A program made the position numbers and the translations under genes. DNA of 64,000 nt, from NCBI GenBank assembly GCA_021234155.1, contig JAJEKV010000023.1, positions 3,132,243 through 3,196,242 on the forward strand. Direction: 5' to 3'. The notes under the pieces were generated by a model. The model did no database searches. It was not told the origin of the DNA and worked only from the letters and a program-made list of their open reading frames with translations. This document shows, piece after piece, positions 33,861 to 46,676 of the stretch. Positions within the stretch are counted from its first letter, which is position 1. Every line of letters starts with the position of its first letter. This stretch comes from Isoetes taiwanensis. Its lineage: Eukaryota; Streptophyta; Lycopodiopsida; Isoetales; Isoetaceae.

Positions 33861-34221
33861 CTTGCACGAAGGCGTCTCGCGTCATGAATACTTGACACCC
33901 ATTAACAGACCGCTACAAATAGAAGACACAACATCGGATGAACCTTCCAAACACACCACCACATCATCCTAGCGGGACTATAGGTATATGGCGGAATACT
34001 CCCCACCACTTGTTCCCCGGATGGCAGTCCAGCGACCCTCGAGGCCAGTGAGCTCGAAAGAACTCAGAGCTAGGTGACCACCCAAATATCAATCCTCCAA
34101 GGAATTGAGCCGTATTTCGCCTCAGCGGACTAGCGTGAGCATGCAAGTGATGGCAACCCAAGGTGCCAAAGTCTTGGCCAGGGGTAGAGAAACTCCCTGA
34201 AAGGAGAAAGTGGTGATAGTA
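33855..34221 (-). mobile_element. LINE fragment, unit 4
   Basis: Same LINE piece as units 2 and 3 with more indels, ending GTGGTGATAGTA before the next TGTAAC. Confidence 0.75.
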
Positions 34222-36209
34222 TGTAACAAGCCTAGGGACTTAGCTTGTGTCCATAGTAATTTGTATAGAGCATAGTGGTATCGCGTCCATGGGTGTGTTA
34301 GAACCATTTAAATCTAAATAATAAAACTTGCTTCATTAATTTTAAAACCTTAATAAATTGAATGGAAAAAGTGTAGACACACTAAACCGGGGAAAGGCGG
34401 TCGTGGGTACGCGGATAAGCGTGGGATCAGCAGAGATGCATGGCATGCCGGGTTTACCATCTGGCCTGATCTGGGATGGATCACGCCAAAGTGTTCTTAA
34501 GGCAAGGGTATATAGAAATATAGAAGAGTTGGCCCAGGATGGGCAAAAGGAGGAGGAAGAAATCCGGTTTAAGGGTGATCAAATTGGAAATAGAGCAAAG
34601 GAAAACAAGAGTCAAAGCTAAATTCAGTGGGGATTTGATCCTATTTCATGATTTTGCGGCTGATTAGGGTTGGATTATGTAGAGATGATGAGTTTACGAA
34701 GCATCGCCACACCTTTTGTAAGCCAAACTCGAGTTCTAAATAAAATCTGTCATACCATTTTATACATGCTCCCAAATCCAGAGCCAAACCTGCTTGAATT
34801 CGACCATCGATCTTATGAACCTTAGCTTGCTTCGGTCGGTTGTGTAAAAATAATCCCTAAATGCCTCTCCCTTGCCATGGTCAAGATTGTAATCCGAGTC
34901 TTCTCCTCACGGGTCATACTCACAGAGATAGTACTTTGCACCACGGATGTATTTTGGGAGATGAATTTACGCACAGGCGAGAGCACAGAGATGTGGCCAA
35001 TTAAAAGGAAGACTATTTATTGGCGCCCGCGATTTGATTCTGATCTTTTTCTGATCTCTATTGAAGGGATACGAGAGTCGGTATCCCGGACCTTCTAAAA
35101 ACCTTATTTTTAAAGTTAAAACTTGAACCTTAAGTTGTTAAAAGTTAAACCTTAAAACCCTTAGGTGTTCTTGTCAATTGTAGTTACCTTCTACCAGCAG
35201 CTAGAGCAAACCTACCTTATGAGACCAAGATTCCATTGAATGTTGTTCTAGCGAAGATCGTAGTAGGGAAAAGTATGCTGCTGGCTAGTGTATAATGTGG
35301 GATGTTTATCGTGCATTAAAGATTGCTCTATAAGTATGAATAGGATATGGGGACACCTTGAATTGCATATGTACTCTGAGGCGATATTATGTTTATGGTG
35401 CACTTGAATCAAGAATGTTGTGCATTTGCATGCTGTGGCCCACCTTGGTGGGGTGGGCGGAGTGTAACTCATATCCGTGCAGATGCTTTGTGGATGGAGT
35501 TGAACCACTGTATGCAGTGGATAGAAGTGGTCTCCTTGGGGTGCATACGAGTTATGTAGCATATAGTATGCATGGAAAATGGTAGTTATTAGGATGCACT
35601 AACATTGCGGGGAGTATCAGCACAACGGGTAAAATCCGCGTATTATTGTTATTATGCATGAATGTAGAAGATCTGATGGCCCTCCCACTTAATTCCTTGT
35701 GGACTAACCGGGATGTTTGTTGTGTTGTAAAGATGCATCCACGAAGCCACGATTATGTATTGGACCCTAGACTCTTTTGTTACGGTGGTTCAGCGAGGCC
35801 AATTTGGCTGGCTTTAATGTCTAAGAGCGAGTTTGGTCCCTAATATCATTGTTGGGGGTTGTATTATCATAAAAGGCAACCCAGTTAAGAGGCCAGGACA
35901 GGAGGAGGCGGATGGAGAGTCTTCAGGGGTAGCTCGGCAACTCCTCCTATAGGTCACTTCGAGGAGGAAGATCAAAGAGCCAGTGTGAGCATGGGTGGCG
36001 GGGGTGGCGCCCAGGGTTTGTATATTATGGGTGTATTGTAGAGATGGGGATAATGTAGACTCTCTCCTTTGTATGTGTGGCGTTGGTAGGATGTAAATGA
36101 TTTGGGTGTAACCAAATATTTATGAATAGAAGTTAAGTGATGATTTGATTGTCTATATAAAGGTTACTTAGTCACGTGACCTAGGCCAATAGGCTAGGTC
36201 CCGTTTAGG
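34222..36209 (+). repeat. LTR, unit 5
   Basis: TGTAACAAGCC start; the TATA region reads TATATAGA at 34,509. The primer site at 36,211 reads TGGTATCGAGC, that is, CAG of the standard site reduced to CG. Confidence 0.8.
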
Positions 36210-36342
36210 TTGGTATCGAGCCCAAAGTTAGAGCAACCTTGGTCATAGGAATTAGGGGTTAGAAACTTAAAAGTCTCTTGGAAAGTAGAGTTGTTTTATG
36301 GAAAATAACCATTAACATCTCATCTTCAATTGGTTAGCGAGG

Positions 36343-36712
36343 ATGTCGAGGAAACAATAATGCTTGATTCGGGGAGATGAAATTAGCCTTGCTCCTCGAT
36401 AGACAGCCATGCAGCCTTAGCTTGCCACCACCATGCAATGACTTGCCTTGAGATCTTGACCTTGATGATAAGGAGTCAACAAGGTTTAAAGCAATTGAAG
36501 ATGGAACATTTAGTGGTAAAAGATACCACTTGGCCGAGGATCTTTGATGCTTGGTTAAAAGGGATCAAGTTTATTTTCAAGTTAGAAAATTTAGACCTAA
36601 TAAAAGGCAACCATTCTTGGAGTATGCTGTCTTGGACCCGTAAAGATCGGTGGAAGAGTATAAGAGGCTAACCATCTTTTCACTGAGCGGATCACATGGA
36701 GTACACTAGAGT
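36343..36712 (+). pseudogene. gag: Partial gag, unit 5
   Basis: Same gag segment (ATGTCGAGGAAACAATAATG start; landmarks as in unit 4), interrupted by many indels. Confidence 0.7.
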
Positions 36713-38017
36713 TGTCCCTTGATGGACCATAAATGGTTCATTTATGCAGTTAAGCTTTAAAATTCATATAAAATCAATGGCATAAAATTGAGTTAAACCC
36801 TTTCTACATGTTAATATATGGCGATCATATTGTCACGGGAAAAATAGTTAAAATGCATATACCCCTAAAATTGAAAGTTATGTCACCAGAGTGAACCAAA
36901 GGGGGTCAAGTCGATTTCATGTTTACATAATGTAAAGCTGTGTCCCGATAAAAAGATTTTTGATTTTTTTTTCATTATAATAGTATTTTTCTATCTGAAT
37001 GGGATGAATACACAAAACCTTGTTTCGATTTGGAAATCCTAGAAAGGAAGATATAGTCAGTCAAACATGGCCGAGGGTCAACAGGTTTTAATCTCTATGG
37101 ACCAATAATAATAATAGTTCCCAGAGGCTGTTTCAATTAAAATTCTACTATAACTTTTGCATGAAAATGATTTTTTGCTTCAAATTTGGAATATAAGTAG
37201 TTGACTAATTTACTTCATGCATAAAAAATGTTGTTGTTGGCCTGTAATTTGAAGATTGACTTTTATTTGACTTATAGTAACAATTTTAAGTGACTTTTGA
37301 TTTGATGTTTATTTTGTTATATTTGAAGAAATTTATTGAAATAGTATATTATTAAAAAATCATATATGAATGCTTGTATGGATATGAAACCGGTGAAAAA
37401 CAAGTAAAGAAAAAGAGCAAAGAGCCTGATCATGATAAATCAATAAAAGGTTTACGTACCTAAGACCATTCTTGGTCCGGGTTCATTTTAAATCAATAGC
37501 CTAGCATGTTATTCGATCTCCAAAATTTGAATTTTAGGATATTAGTATTTCATAGGGTCTCTATCAATAAAAATATCTATTGCTAGGTTTTGGGCTAAAA
37601 CTTTTAGTATTACTTCCAAGTTATCCATCAAAGAATGTTTTCCATATTTGATCCTACATGTTTATTGCCTTGAAAATGAACTTCAAACACCATATTTCAA
37701 AGCTTCCCAGAAGTTAAGATAGCAGTAAAATTTGAATTAAGGAAAATATGAAAGGTATGACTAAAGAAGATCAAGATAGTACATATCATAGATGCCAATT
37801 ATTGGTCCACGTAACCCTCTCATTTAAAGTCCGAGAACATCATCATCTTAATCAATTCTTTAGAATATAGTTTATATCACATTATAGCATGATAACATTA
37901 GTTGATTAGGGAGGATTGTCTATCTAAAAGGTGATATTGAAGCACAAAAATTAAGTAGCTAAGGGCTACTTTGGATATGAGAATCCCTTACACCTTTCAA
38001 GATTATCTTATAGGCGA
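36713..38017 (+). repeat. Satellite, unit 5
   Basis: Same satellite, ending at AGGCGA 38,012-38,017. It includes small local expansions such as ATAATAATAAT near 37,106. Confidence 0.75.
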
Positions 38018-38381
38018 CTTGCACGAGAAGGCGGTAGCGTCATGAATATACGACACCGGTAACAAAGGCTAGCACAAAATAAGAAGACACAACATCGGGA
38101 TGAACCTTCAAACACGCACCACCGCATCATCTGCTTGGGACTATAGGTATATATGGCGGAATACTCCCCACCACTTGTTCCCGGATAAGCAGGTCAGCGA
38201 CCCTCGGTAGTGAGCTCGAGAAAAAAGAACTCCACGAAGCTAAGTGACCACCCAAATATCAATCCTCCAAGGTGAGCGACCAGCTCGCCTCCAAGCGGAC
38301 CTAGCGTGCGAGCATGCAAGTGTGACCAAGGGCAAGTCTTGCTTGAGGGGTGGCTCCTGAAAGGAGAAGTGGTGACCAAGC
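38012..38381 (-). mobile_element. LINE fragment, unit 5
   Basis: Same LINE piece, ending before TGTAACAAAACC. Confidence 0.75.
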
Positions 38382-40346
38382 TGTAACAAAACCTAGGGAC
38401 TTAGCTTGTGTCATTATTAATTTGTATAAGAGCATAGTGGTATGCGTCCATGTACCAGGTGTGTTAGAGTAGCCATTTAAATCCTAAATAAAAACTTTAG
38501 CTAAGGTAATTTAGAGCCTTAATAAATTGAATGGAAAAAGTGTGAGAGCACCTCATCGAGGGGGAAGAGGCGGATCGTGGGTACTTGGATAAGCGAGGAT
38601 CGAAGCTTAGAGATGCATATGGCATGCCGGTTTACCATCTGGCGATCACGGGATGGATCACCTTGCAAGTGTTCTTAAGGCAAGGGTATATAAGAAATAG
38701 AAGAGTTAGTAGGATGGGCAAAAAGGAGGAGGAAGAGAATCGGTTAAGGTGATCAAATTGGAAGTAAAGCCGAGGCAAAGAGTCAAAGCTAAATTAGTGG
38801 GGATTTGATCTATTTCATGATTTTTCGCGGCTGATTGGGTTGGATTATGTAGAGATGAGTTTACGAAGCATGCACGCCCTGCTGTAAGCCAAACTCCGGT
38901 TCCTAAATAAAATCTGTCATGCCATTTGCTCTGTTATCCCAAATCAGAACCAAACCACTGCTTGGGTCGACCATCGATCTTATGAACCTTAGCTTGTAGG
39001 TCCGGTTGTGTAAAAATAATCCCTCACATGCACTCTCCTTTACACTTATGAGTCAAGATTATGCGTCAGGTCTTCTCCTGCGGGTCATACTCTGGGGTAG
39101 TACTTTTGCACCACTGGATGTATTTTGGAGATGAATTTCTGCACAGGGAACTGCGAGATCAAATCCCGGCCGAGACCAAAGGAGGCGGTGGCATACGATT
39201 TGGTCTGATCTTTTCTGATCTCTATTGAAGGGATACGAGTCGGTATCTGAGGACCTAAAACCTTATTTTAAAGTTAAAACTTGAACCTTAAGTTGTTAAA
39301 AAGTTAAACCTTAAAACCCTTAGGTGTTCTTGTCAATTGTAGTTTACCTTCTACCAGCTAGGCGAAACCTACCTTATGAGACCAAGATTCCATTGAATGT
39401 TGTAGATCAGTAGTAGGAAAAGTATCTGCAGCTGGTGTATAATGTGGGATGTTTATGCGTGCAAAGATTGCTCTATAAATTATGAATAGGATATGGGGCA
39501 CCTTAAGATTGCATTATGTATGGGAGACGATAATATTATGTTTATGGTGCACTTGAATCAAAGAATGTTGGCCATTTGCATGCAACTGACCCACCGAATT
39601 GGGGTGGTAGGTATAACTCATCAGGTGCGAGGATAGCTGTGGATGAGTTGAACCAGTATGTCTGAGGATAGAGAGTAGATGCTCCTTGGGAATTGCCACC
39701 GAGTTATGTAGCATATAGTATGCATGGAAAATGGTAGTTATTGAATGTACTAACATTGCGGAGATATCAATGGCAATTAAATCCGCATTATTATTGTTAT
39801 TATGCATGAATGTAAGAAGATCCCAATGGCCCTCCCCACTTAGTCCTTGTGGACTAGCAGGATGTTTGTTGTGTTGTAAGATGGCATCCACGGAATACGG
39901 TGTATTGGACTAGACTCTTTTATTTTGGTGGTTCAGCGAAGTGGCCAGTGGCCGGCTTTAATATCTAAAACGAGTTCACGAGATCCTAATATCATTGTTC
40001 GGGGAGTTGTATTATCGCCAAAACCTTGATTGAGGCCCAAGACAGGAGGCCAGGATGGAGGAGTCTTAGGGGTAGCTCAGCAACCAGACCACTTAGAGGA
40101 GGGGAAGATCAAAGAGCCAATTGAGCATGGGTATTGAAATTGGCCAGGGTTTTGTATATTATGGGTGTATTGTGAGATGGGGGATAATGTGAACTCTCCT
40201 TTGTATGTCAATAGCGTTGGGCGGATGCTTAAATGATTTGATTGTAACGAATATTTATGAATAGAAGTTAAGTGATGATTTGATTATCCTATATCGAGTT
40301 ACTTAGTGCGGCCGGCCTAGGCCAATAGAGGCTGAATCCCGTTTCG
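38382..40346 (+). repeat. LTR, unit 6
   Basis: TGTAACAAAACC start, TATA box 38,687-38,694. The primer site is badly altered (TTGAATTATCCAGGCTC at 40,348). Confidence 0.8.
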
Positions 40347-40472
40347 ATTGAATTATCCAGGCTCAAAGTTGACAACGGTCATGGGAATTAGGGTTAGAAA
40401 CTTAAGAAGTCTCTTGGAAAGTAGAGTTGTTTTATGGAAAATAACCATTAAGTCATCTTCGGTGGTTAGCGG

Positions 40473-40845
40473 ATGTCGAGAGCGATGATAACGGTTAGGA
40501 GATGGAAATTAGCCTTTGCTCCTCACGATAGCGGGCAACCATCGCAGCCGGCTGACTTGCCACCATTACAGCAATGACTAGCGAGGATCTTGACCTTGAT
40601 AGGGAGTCAACAAAGGTTTTAAAGCAATTGAAGATGGGGGCATTTAATTAGTAAAGATACCATCGGGATCTTTGATGCTTGGTTAAAAGGGATCAAGTTT
40701 TATTTTCAAGTTAAAGAAATTCCAGGCCTATTAAAAGAAGGCAACCATTCTTAGATATGCTGTCTTTGGACCGCCAAGATGCGGTGGGAAGAGTATAAGA
40801 AGGCTAAACAAATACTTTCTGAGGCAGGATCACATGGAATTACAC
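40473..40845 (+). pseudogene. gag: Partial gag, unit 6
   Basis: Same gag N-terminal segment with indels; no open frame. Confidence 0.7.
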
Positions 40846-42169
40846 TAGAGTTGTCCCTTGATGGACCACACTAAATGGTTCATTTATGCGGTTAAGCTTT
40901 AAAATTCACTTCCGAAAATCAATGGCATAAAATTAGGTTAAACCCTTTCTACATGTTAATATAAGCTGATCATATTATGCGAGGAAAAATAGTTAAAATG
41001 CATATACCCCTAAAATTGAAAGTTATGTCTAGGTGAACCAAAGGGGGAGTCAAGTCCGGTTGCTTCATGTTTACATAATGTAAAAGCTGTGTCCCGATAA
41101 AAAAGATTTTTGATTTTTTTCATTATAATAGTATTTTTCTATCTGAGATAAGGATGAATACACGAAACATTCCAATTTGAAGTCTAGAAGGAAGATATAG
41201 TCGATCCAAACATGGCCGAGGGGTCAAAATAGTTTTTACGTCTTCTATGGACTAATAATGGTTTCGAGGAAAGGCTGTTTCAATTAAAATTCTATAACTT
41301 TTGCATGAAAATGATTTTTTTGCTTCAAATTTGGAGTATAAGTAGTTGACTAATTGCTTCATGCATAAAATATTTGTTGGCATAATTTGAGATTAAACTT
41401 TTGACTTATAGTAACAATTTTAAGTGACTTTTTTAATTGATGTGTTTATTTTGTTATATTTGAAGGAAATTTATTGAAATAGTATATTATTAAAAAATCA
41501 TATATGAATGCTTGTATGGATATATGAAACCCGGTGAAAAAACAAGTAAAGAAAAAGAGCAAAGAGCGATCATGATAAATCAATAAAGGTTTACGTACCT
41601 AAGATATTCTTGCAGTCCCTGAGGTTCATTTTAAATCTAATAACTTCTTTATGTTATTGATCTCAGCTGAATTTTAGGATATTAGTATTTCCTTGAGATC
41701 CTCTATCAATAAAAATATCTATTGCTAGGTTTGGGCTAAAACTTGAGTATTACTTCCAAGTTATCATCGAATGTTTTCCATGTTGTTGATCTCTAGATTT
41801 GTGCCTTGAAAATGAACTTCAAACACCATATTTCAAAGCTTCCCAAATTTAAGATAGCAATGCAAAAGGTGAACCAAGAGAAAAATATGAAAGGTATGAC
41901 TAAAGAAGATCAAGATAATTTGCTATACTAGATGCCAATTATTGGTCCACATAACCCTCTCATTTTAAAAGTCGAGAACATCATCATCTTAATCAATTCT
42001 TTAGAATATAGTTTATATCACATTATATATGATAACATTAGTTGATTAAGGAGGTTGTCTATCTAAAAGGGTGATGTTAGGAAGCACAAAATTAAGAGTA
42101 GCTAAAGGGCTACTTTGGATGTATGAGAGGAATCCACTTACACCTTTCAAAGATTATCTTATAGACTGA
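40846..42169 (+). repeat. Satellite, unit 6
   Basis: Same satellite; the junction reads AGACTGA at 42,163-42,169. Confidence 0.75.
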
Positions 42170-42553
42170 CTTGCACGGAAGGCGTGGCGTCATGAATAGC
42201 CGACTACCCATTAACAAGGCCTTCAAAATAAGAAGACACAGCTTATCCGGGATGAGACCTTCCAGGCACGCACCACCCACATCATCTATGGCGGGACTAT
42301 AGGTATATGTAGCGGAATACTCCCCACCACTTGTTCCCGAATGCTTAGGTCAAGCAGAGCCCTCGAGGCGAGAAAGTGAGCTCGAAAAGAACTCCTGAAG
42401 CTAGCTGACCACCCAAATATCAATCCTCCAAGGTGAGCCACGGCCTTGGCTCGCCTCAGGACCTAGCGTCACGAGGCATGCAGAGTGGCGACCCGAGGGC
42501 AAGTCTTGGCGGGGGTAGAAACCACAAAGAAAGGAGAGAAGAGTGGTGATATT
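42163..42553 (-). mobile_element. LINE fragment, unit 6
   Basis: Last LINE piece of the array, followed by TGTAACAAACCC of the seventh LTR. Confidence 0.75.
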
Positions 42554-43628
42554 TGTAACAAACCCTAGGGACTTGAAGCATTAAGGTATTAATTTGTATA
42601 GAGCATAGTGGTATCGTCCATGGGTGTGTTAAGGGGAAGTGAACTAAAATCTAAATAAAACTTTTAGCTAAGGTAATTTAAAACCTTAATACATTGGATG
42701 GAAAAAGTGTAGGCCACACTAAATCGGGAAGGCCGGATCATTGGGTACCCGGATAGCAGCGAGGATCGAAGCAGAGATGCATGTGGCATGCCCGGTTTAC
42801 CATCACGGCACGATCACAGGATGGATCATAAGTGTTCTTAAGGTAAAGGAGTATAGAAATAGAAGAGTTGGCCGGATGGAAGGCCCAGGAGGAGGAAGAG
42901 AATCGGTTGGTGATCAAATTAGGTAAACCGAAAACAAGAGTCCAAAGCTAAATTCAATTGGGGATTTGATCTATTTCATGATTTTAGAGCTGATTGGGAT
43001 TGGATTATGTAGAGATGAGTTTACGAGAAGCATGCCGCCACTGCACCTTAAGCCCGACTCAGGTTCTAAATAAAATCTGTCATGCCATTTGCTCATGCTC
43101 AAATCAGAGCCAAACCACAGCGAGATTCGACCATCGATCTTATGAACCTTAGCTTGCTTCGATTGGTTATTAATAAAAATAATCCCTCATGCGCCTCTCC
43201 AACTACTTGAAGTAGTCAAGATTGTAAATCCGTCACTTCTCCCTCTGGGTCATACTCTAGAGATAGTACTTTGCACTGAATGTATTTTGGAGATGAATTT
43301 ACTGAAGTCTGCCGAGATCAATCGGCCGGGCCAAAAGAGTTGTTGGTAAGCCCGCGATTTGGTTGATCACCTACGATTTCTATTATTGAAGGGGGATAGA
43401 GTCCCGGTATCCCGGACCTTTAAAATCTTATTTTACCAGCAGCTAGGCAAACCTACCTTATGAGACCAAGATTCCATTGAATGTTGTTGAATCGAAGTAG
43501 TAAGGGGAGAAAGTATATCTGCGCAGCTGAGTGTATAATGTGGGATGTTTATCTGCATTAAAGATTGCTCTATAAGTATGAATAGAATTATGGAGCACCT
43601 TCACGAATTGCATTATGTATCACGAGGC

Positions 43629-44696
43629 GATCCCATCGATCCAGGACATCCGGATCGACATTTGTTCTAGAATGGGGGCGGCGTACGTAATGCTTGCATT
43701 CATGCATCGCGGCCTTATGCCGCGCACTACGGTTGGGAGTTAAGCTATTTTAAGTTAAATCAGCGTCTCGCTCCGGTAGCTTCCTCTTCTCTCCCGTGAT
43801 TACCTTATTCTCGCGTGAATTGTTTCCAGGCAGGGGAGAGCTGGCCTTCACCTTGGTTTAGTAATTGGCGTTTCTTTTCATCTTTGTGGCATGTCCTTTC
43901 GGTATGGCTCTTCTTTTCCTTCATCACAGCTGACCTTCGTCCCTCGATTCCGGTTTGTTAAAGGAGTTCGGTATTCGGGTGAGTTTGTTGGTTTCATCGG
44001 CGAGCCCCATTCCTAGAATCCATCGATCCAGGAGACATCGGATCGACATTCTAAATGGAGGCGGTATCATGCATGCATGCGGTATGCCCTTTACGGTTGG
44101 GAGTTAAGCTATTTTAAGTTGCATCAGCGTCTCATGGCGCTTCCTCTTCTCTCGTGATACCTTATTCTCTTTGAACCCACCCTCCCCCTTCTTTGTTTAT
44201 TGTATTTATTAAGCAGCGTGACCCGACCCCTCTGACTTCCGGGGAGGTTTTTGTTTTGTCAGCGTGGCGGCGTCGATACTCTACTGCAGGGAGGTTTTGT
44301 TTTGTCGTTTTGTTGTGTTGGTGATGTCGCGGTGCTGGAGTTGGCGAAGGAATCTGTTCGACTTCTCCATCGTGGGTTTTGGGGGCGATTTCACAGCCGC
44401 TACGTTTGTGAAGCCCCTTCTTAGAGAGGAAAACTATCACTAGGGTTTTCCTCGAAACCCGGAAGCGAAGGTTTTAATCCGGGAGGATAAACTTCGGCGG
44501 GTACAGAGCTACACATCTATTAACATTGTATTTTTGGGGTCCAAATGATTATAATTGGATTTTTCCCTTTATTTTTAGGTGGGTAGTTACATGTATTTAA
44601 GGCTGCTTATCCCCTCGGTAATAGAAAATGGCGAGATGAATGAAAACCTATCCGGCGGGCGGTTTGTTGGTTTTCATCACGAGCCCCATTCTAGAA
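43629..44696. mobile_element. Inserted segment made of two tandem copies
   Basis: Unit A, 43,629-44,017, and unit B, 44,018-44,696, both begin CCATCGATCCAGGA and share GGTTGGGAGTTAAGCTATTT, ATCAGCGTCTC, GCTTCCTCTTCTCTC and the ending GAGCCCCATTC(C)TAGAAT. Unit B has about 300 bp more, including a GTTTTGT-rich stretch and TTTAGGTGGGTAG. The flanking LTR is interrupted between GAGGCGAT and ATTATATTTATGG. A target duplication is not clear. It could be a solo LTR or a tandem LTR pair of a small element. Confidence 0.6.
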
Positions 44697-45045
44697 TATT
44701 ATATTTATGGTGCACTTGAATCAAAGAATATTGTGCATTTGCATCTGGCCGGCCCACGCGGAGGGTGCAGGATTGGCGATGTAACTTCTAAGCATCACAT
44801 TGCCGAGATGTCGTGGATGAGTTGAACTGTATGTCTGAGGATGGAAGAGTGGTCTCCTTGGGGTTGCCACCCAAGTTAAGCAGCATATAGTATGCATGGA
44901 AAATGGTAGTTGAATGTACTAACATTACTGATTATCAGCGTAGCAATTAAAATCTAGCGTATTATTGTTATTATGCATGAATGTGAAGATCCCAATGGCC
45001 CTCCCCACTTAATCCTTGTGGGATTAACCCGGATGTTGTTGTGTT

Positions 45046-45709
45046 GTAAGATGCATGGAATAAATTGCACTACTCCTATATATTTTAGTGTAGCCAAAAT
45101 AGAGTTCCCAGCTAAACTACCTTGAGTGGAGCTAGAGGTTTTTCTAACGCTTGGCTAAACTAAGTGGCTTTCTCCATCAGGTTTCTTGCTTTTGGCTAAA
45201 CTTTCACAAAATGGAAAGACAAATATTAGCCATCCGCGATATAGTAATTAAAAATCAAGCATTTTGGCGAAGACATTGAATTTATTGCCCAAATACATAA
45301 ATCAAGACACAAGGCCGAACATGTTTAAAAACACTAAAAGAAAGGGACTACCTTTGTTTTCTCTTCCTTTAATGTTTCAACTTTATGCTTGAAACCAAAG
45401 AAGAAAGTGGAAAAAAGAAAAATATAAACCACGTTTGAAATTTTTTGAAGTTAGTACATACATTAGTGTTGAATTTTTAGATAAATCGATCCATTTTTAG
45501 GCCCGCTCTATCATCGATGTCACGATGGATATATGCGGGTAAAGGTTTGGATATTCAACCTAAAACTCATTTGGTGACAAAAATTAAGGAACAAAATTTT
45601 TCTTTTTGGGGCATTTTCCATTTACTTTAGCCATTTTTCTTGTAAGCTTTCTGAGAATAGCCGTTTTGGAAATTAACCTTAGCCGTTATTTTTATTCCAT
45701 GGTAAGATG
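45046..45709 (+). mobile_element. hAT-like non-autonomous DNA transposon
   Basis: The element spans 45,054-45,701 (648 bp). It starts CATGGAATAAA and ends TTTATTCCATG, perfect 11-bp terminal inverted repeats. It is flanked by 8-bp direct repeats GTAAGATG (45,046-45,053 and 45,702-45,709). Other LTR copies have the unoccupied site GTTGTAAGATGGCACATCC, proving the insertion. Subterminal GGCTAAA/TAGCCA motifs recur on both sides, as is common for hAT elements, which make 8-bp target duplications. No transposase is encoded, so it would need one in trans. Confidence 0.85.
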
Positions 45710-45965
45710 GCACGCGTCTTGGAAATAGCCCGCGATTGTGTTGGACACAGACTCTTTTGTTGCACGGTGGTTCCAGCGGGGCGGAAGGCTTCAATGTCTA
45801 AGGAGCGAGGTTTGCGAGATCAATATCGAGGAGTTGTATTATGTAAAACCCAGTTAAGGGTAAGACGGGAGACGGATGGAGGTGCTTAGAAATTGGCTAC
45901 ACTGGCGACTCCTCCTTGGTCATAGGGGAGGAAGATCAAAGAGACCCAATTGAGCATGGGTGGTG

Positions 45966-46676
45966 ATATGGAGCAAGCAGGGAGTGGTCCACGGCGAATG
46001 GGTTATTGGAGTTATGGCAAATGCTATGTAAATGTTATTCTAAAAAAGGTCACCCCTAATAATATAAAGAGGCATAGGATAACGCATAGCATGTGGGTGT
46101 GAAGAGCCATTGATATTTATGGAAGGGGTAGGGCACTATCATTTGGGATGGTTATTGGTTGAGAAAAAGATCATAGATAATGTCCCATATATGATAAGTC
46201 ATACAAATCTAATTAAAAGGCAAAGGGAGATATTTTTGAGAAAAAGGCAAAATTTGCACCCCTTTAAAAGGCTAAAGTCATGAGAGATCTATAAAAGTGG
46301 GCAGAAACTTAGGTTCAACATATCCCACAACGAGGAGCTCGATTGAAGCGATCTTTAAGCTCATTGGGCAGAAGCTCGGAGTCTAGTTTCGAATTAGGGC
46401 AGCACATTCTATAGTTCGTCGCATAGAGAGTAATGGCGAAAATATGACAAGGTCTGAGATCAACGCCTGGCTGACACTACAGGATACGCGAATTGTTTTA
46501 TGATGTGTGTGGCTACTTGGAGTAGCTGAATTAGTCAAAAGGCCAAGCCAAATGCGGGAGGCTTTGCTTATTTGTCATAGAGCGCGTTTTACCAGCTTAG
46601 AATGAATCGGTTGGGTGGTTAATGATCTTTTGCCATATCAATTAGTATCAATTGTGCATGAATAAAGACGTTTCTT
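45966..46676 (+). repeat. Left terminal repeat of nested element
   Basis: Starts TGATATGGAGCAAGC and ends near GCATGAATAAAGACGTTTCTTT. Shared landmarks with the right repeat include GGTTATTGG, AAAGAGGCATAG, GAGAGATCTATAAA, TGTTTTATGATGTGTG and GGTTGGGTGGTTAATGAT. CTATAAAAGTGG at 46,290 may be its TATA box. Confidence 0.7.

Noticed and set aside
16768-34621. Repeated 60-90 codon open frames in the LTRs and LINE pieces
   Set aside because: They recur because the LTR recurs. They overlap the TATA box, LTR leader and known LINE frames and change frame between copies, so they are not separate genes.
16549-43628. CRISPR-like regular array
   Set aside because: The period is over 4 kb and units contain LTR, gag and LINE parts; there are no short repeats with unique spacers.
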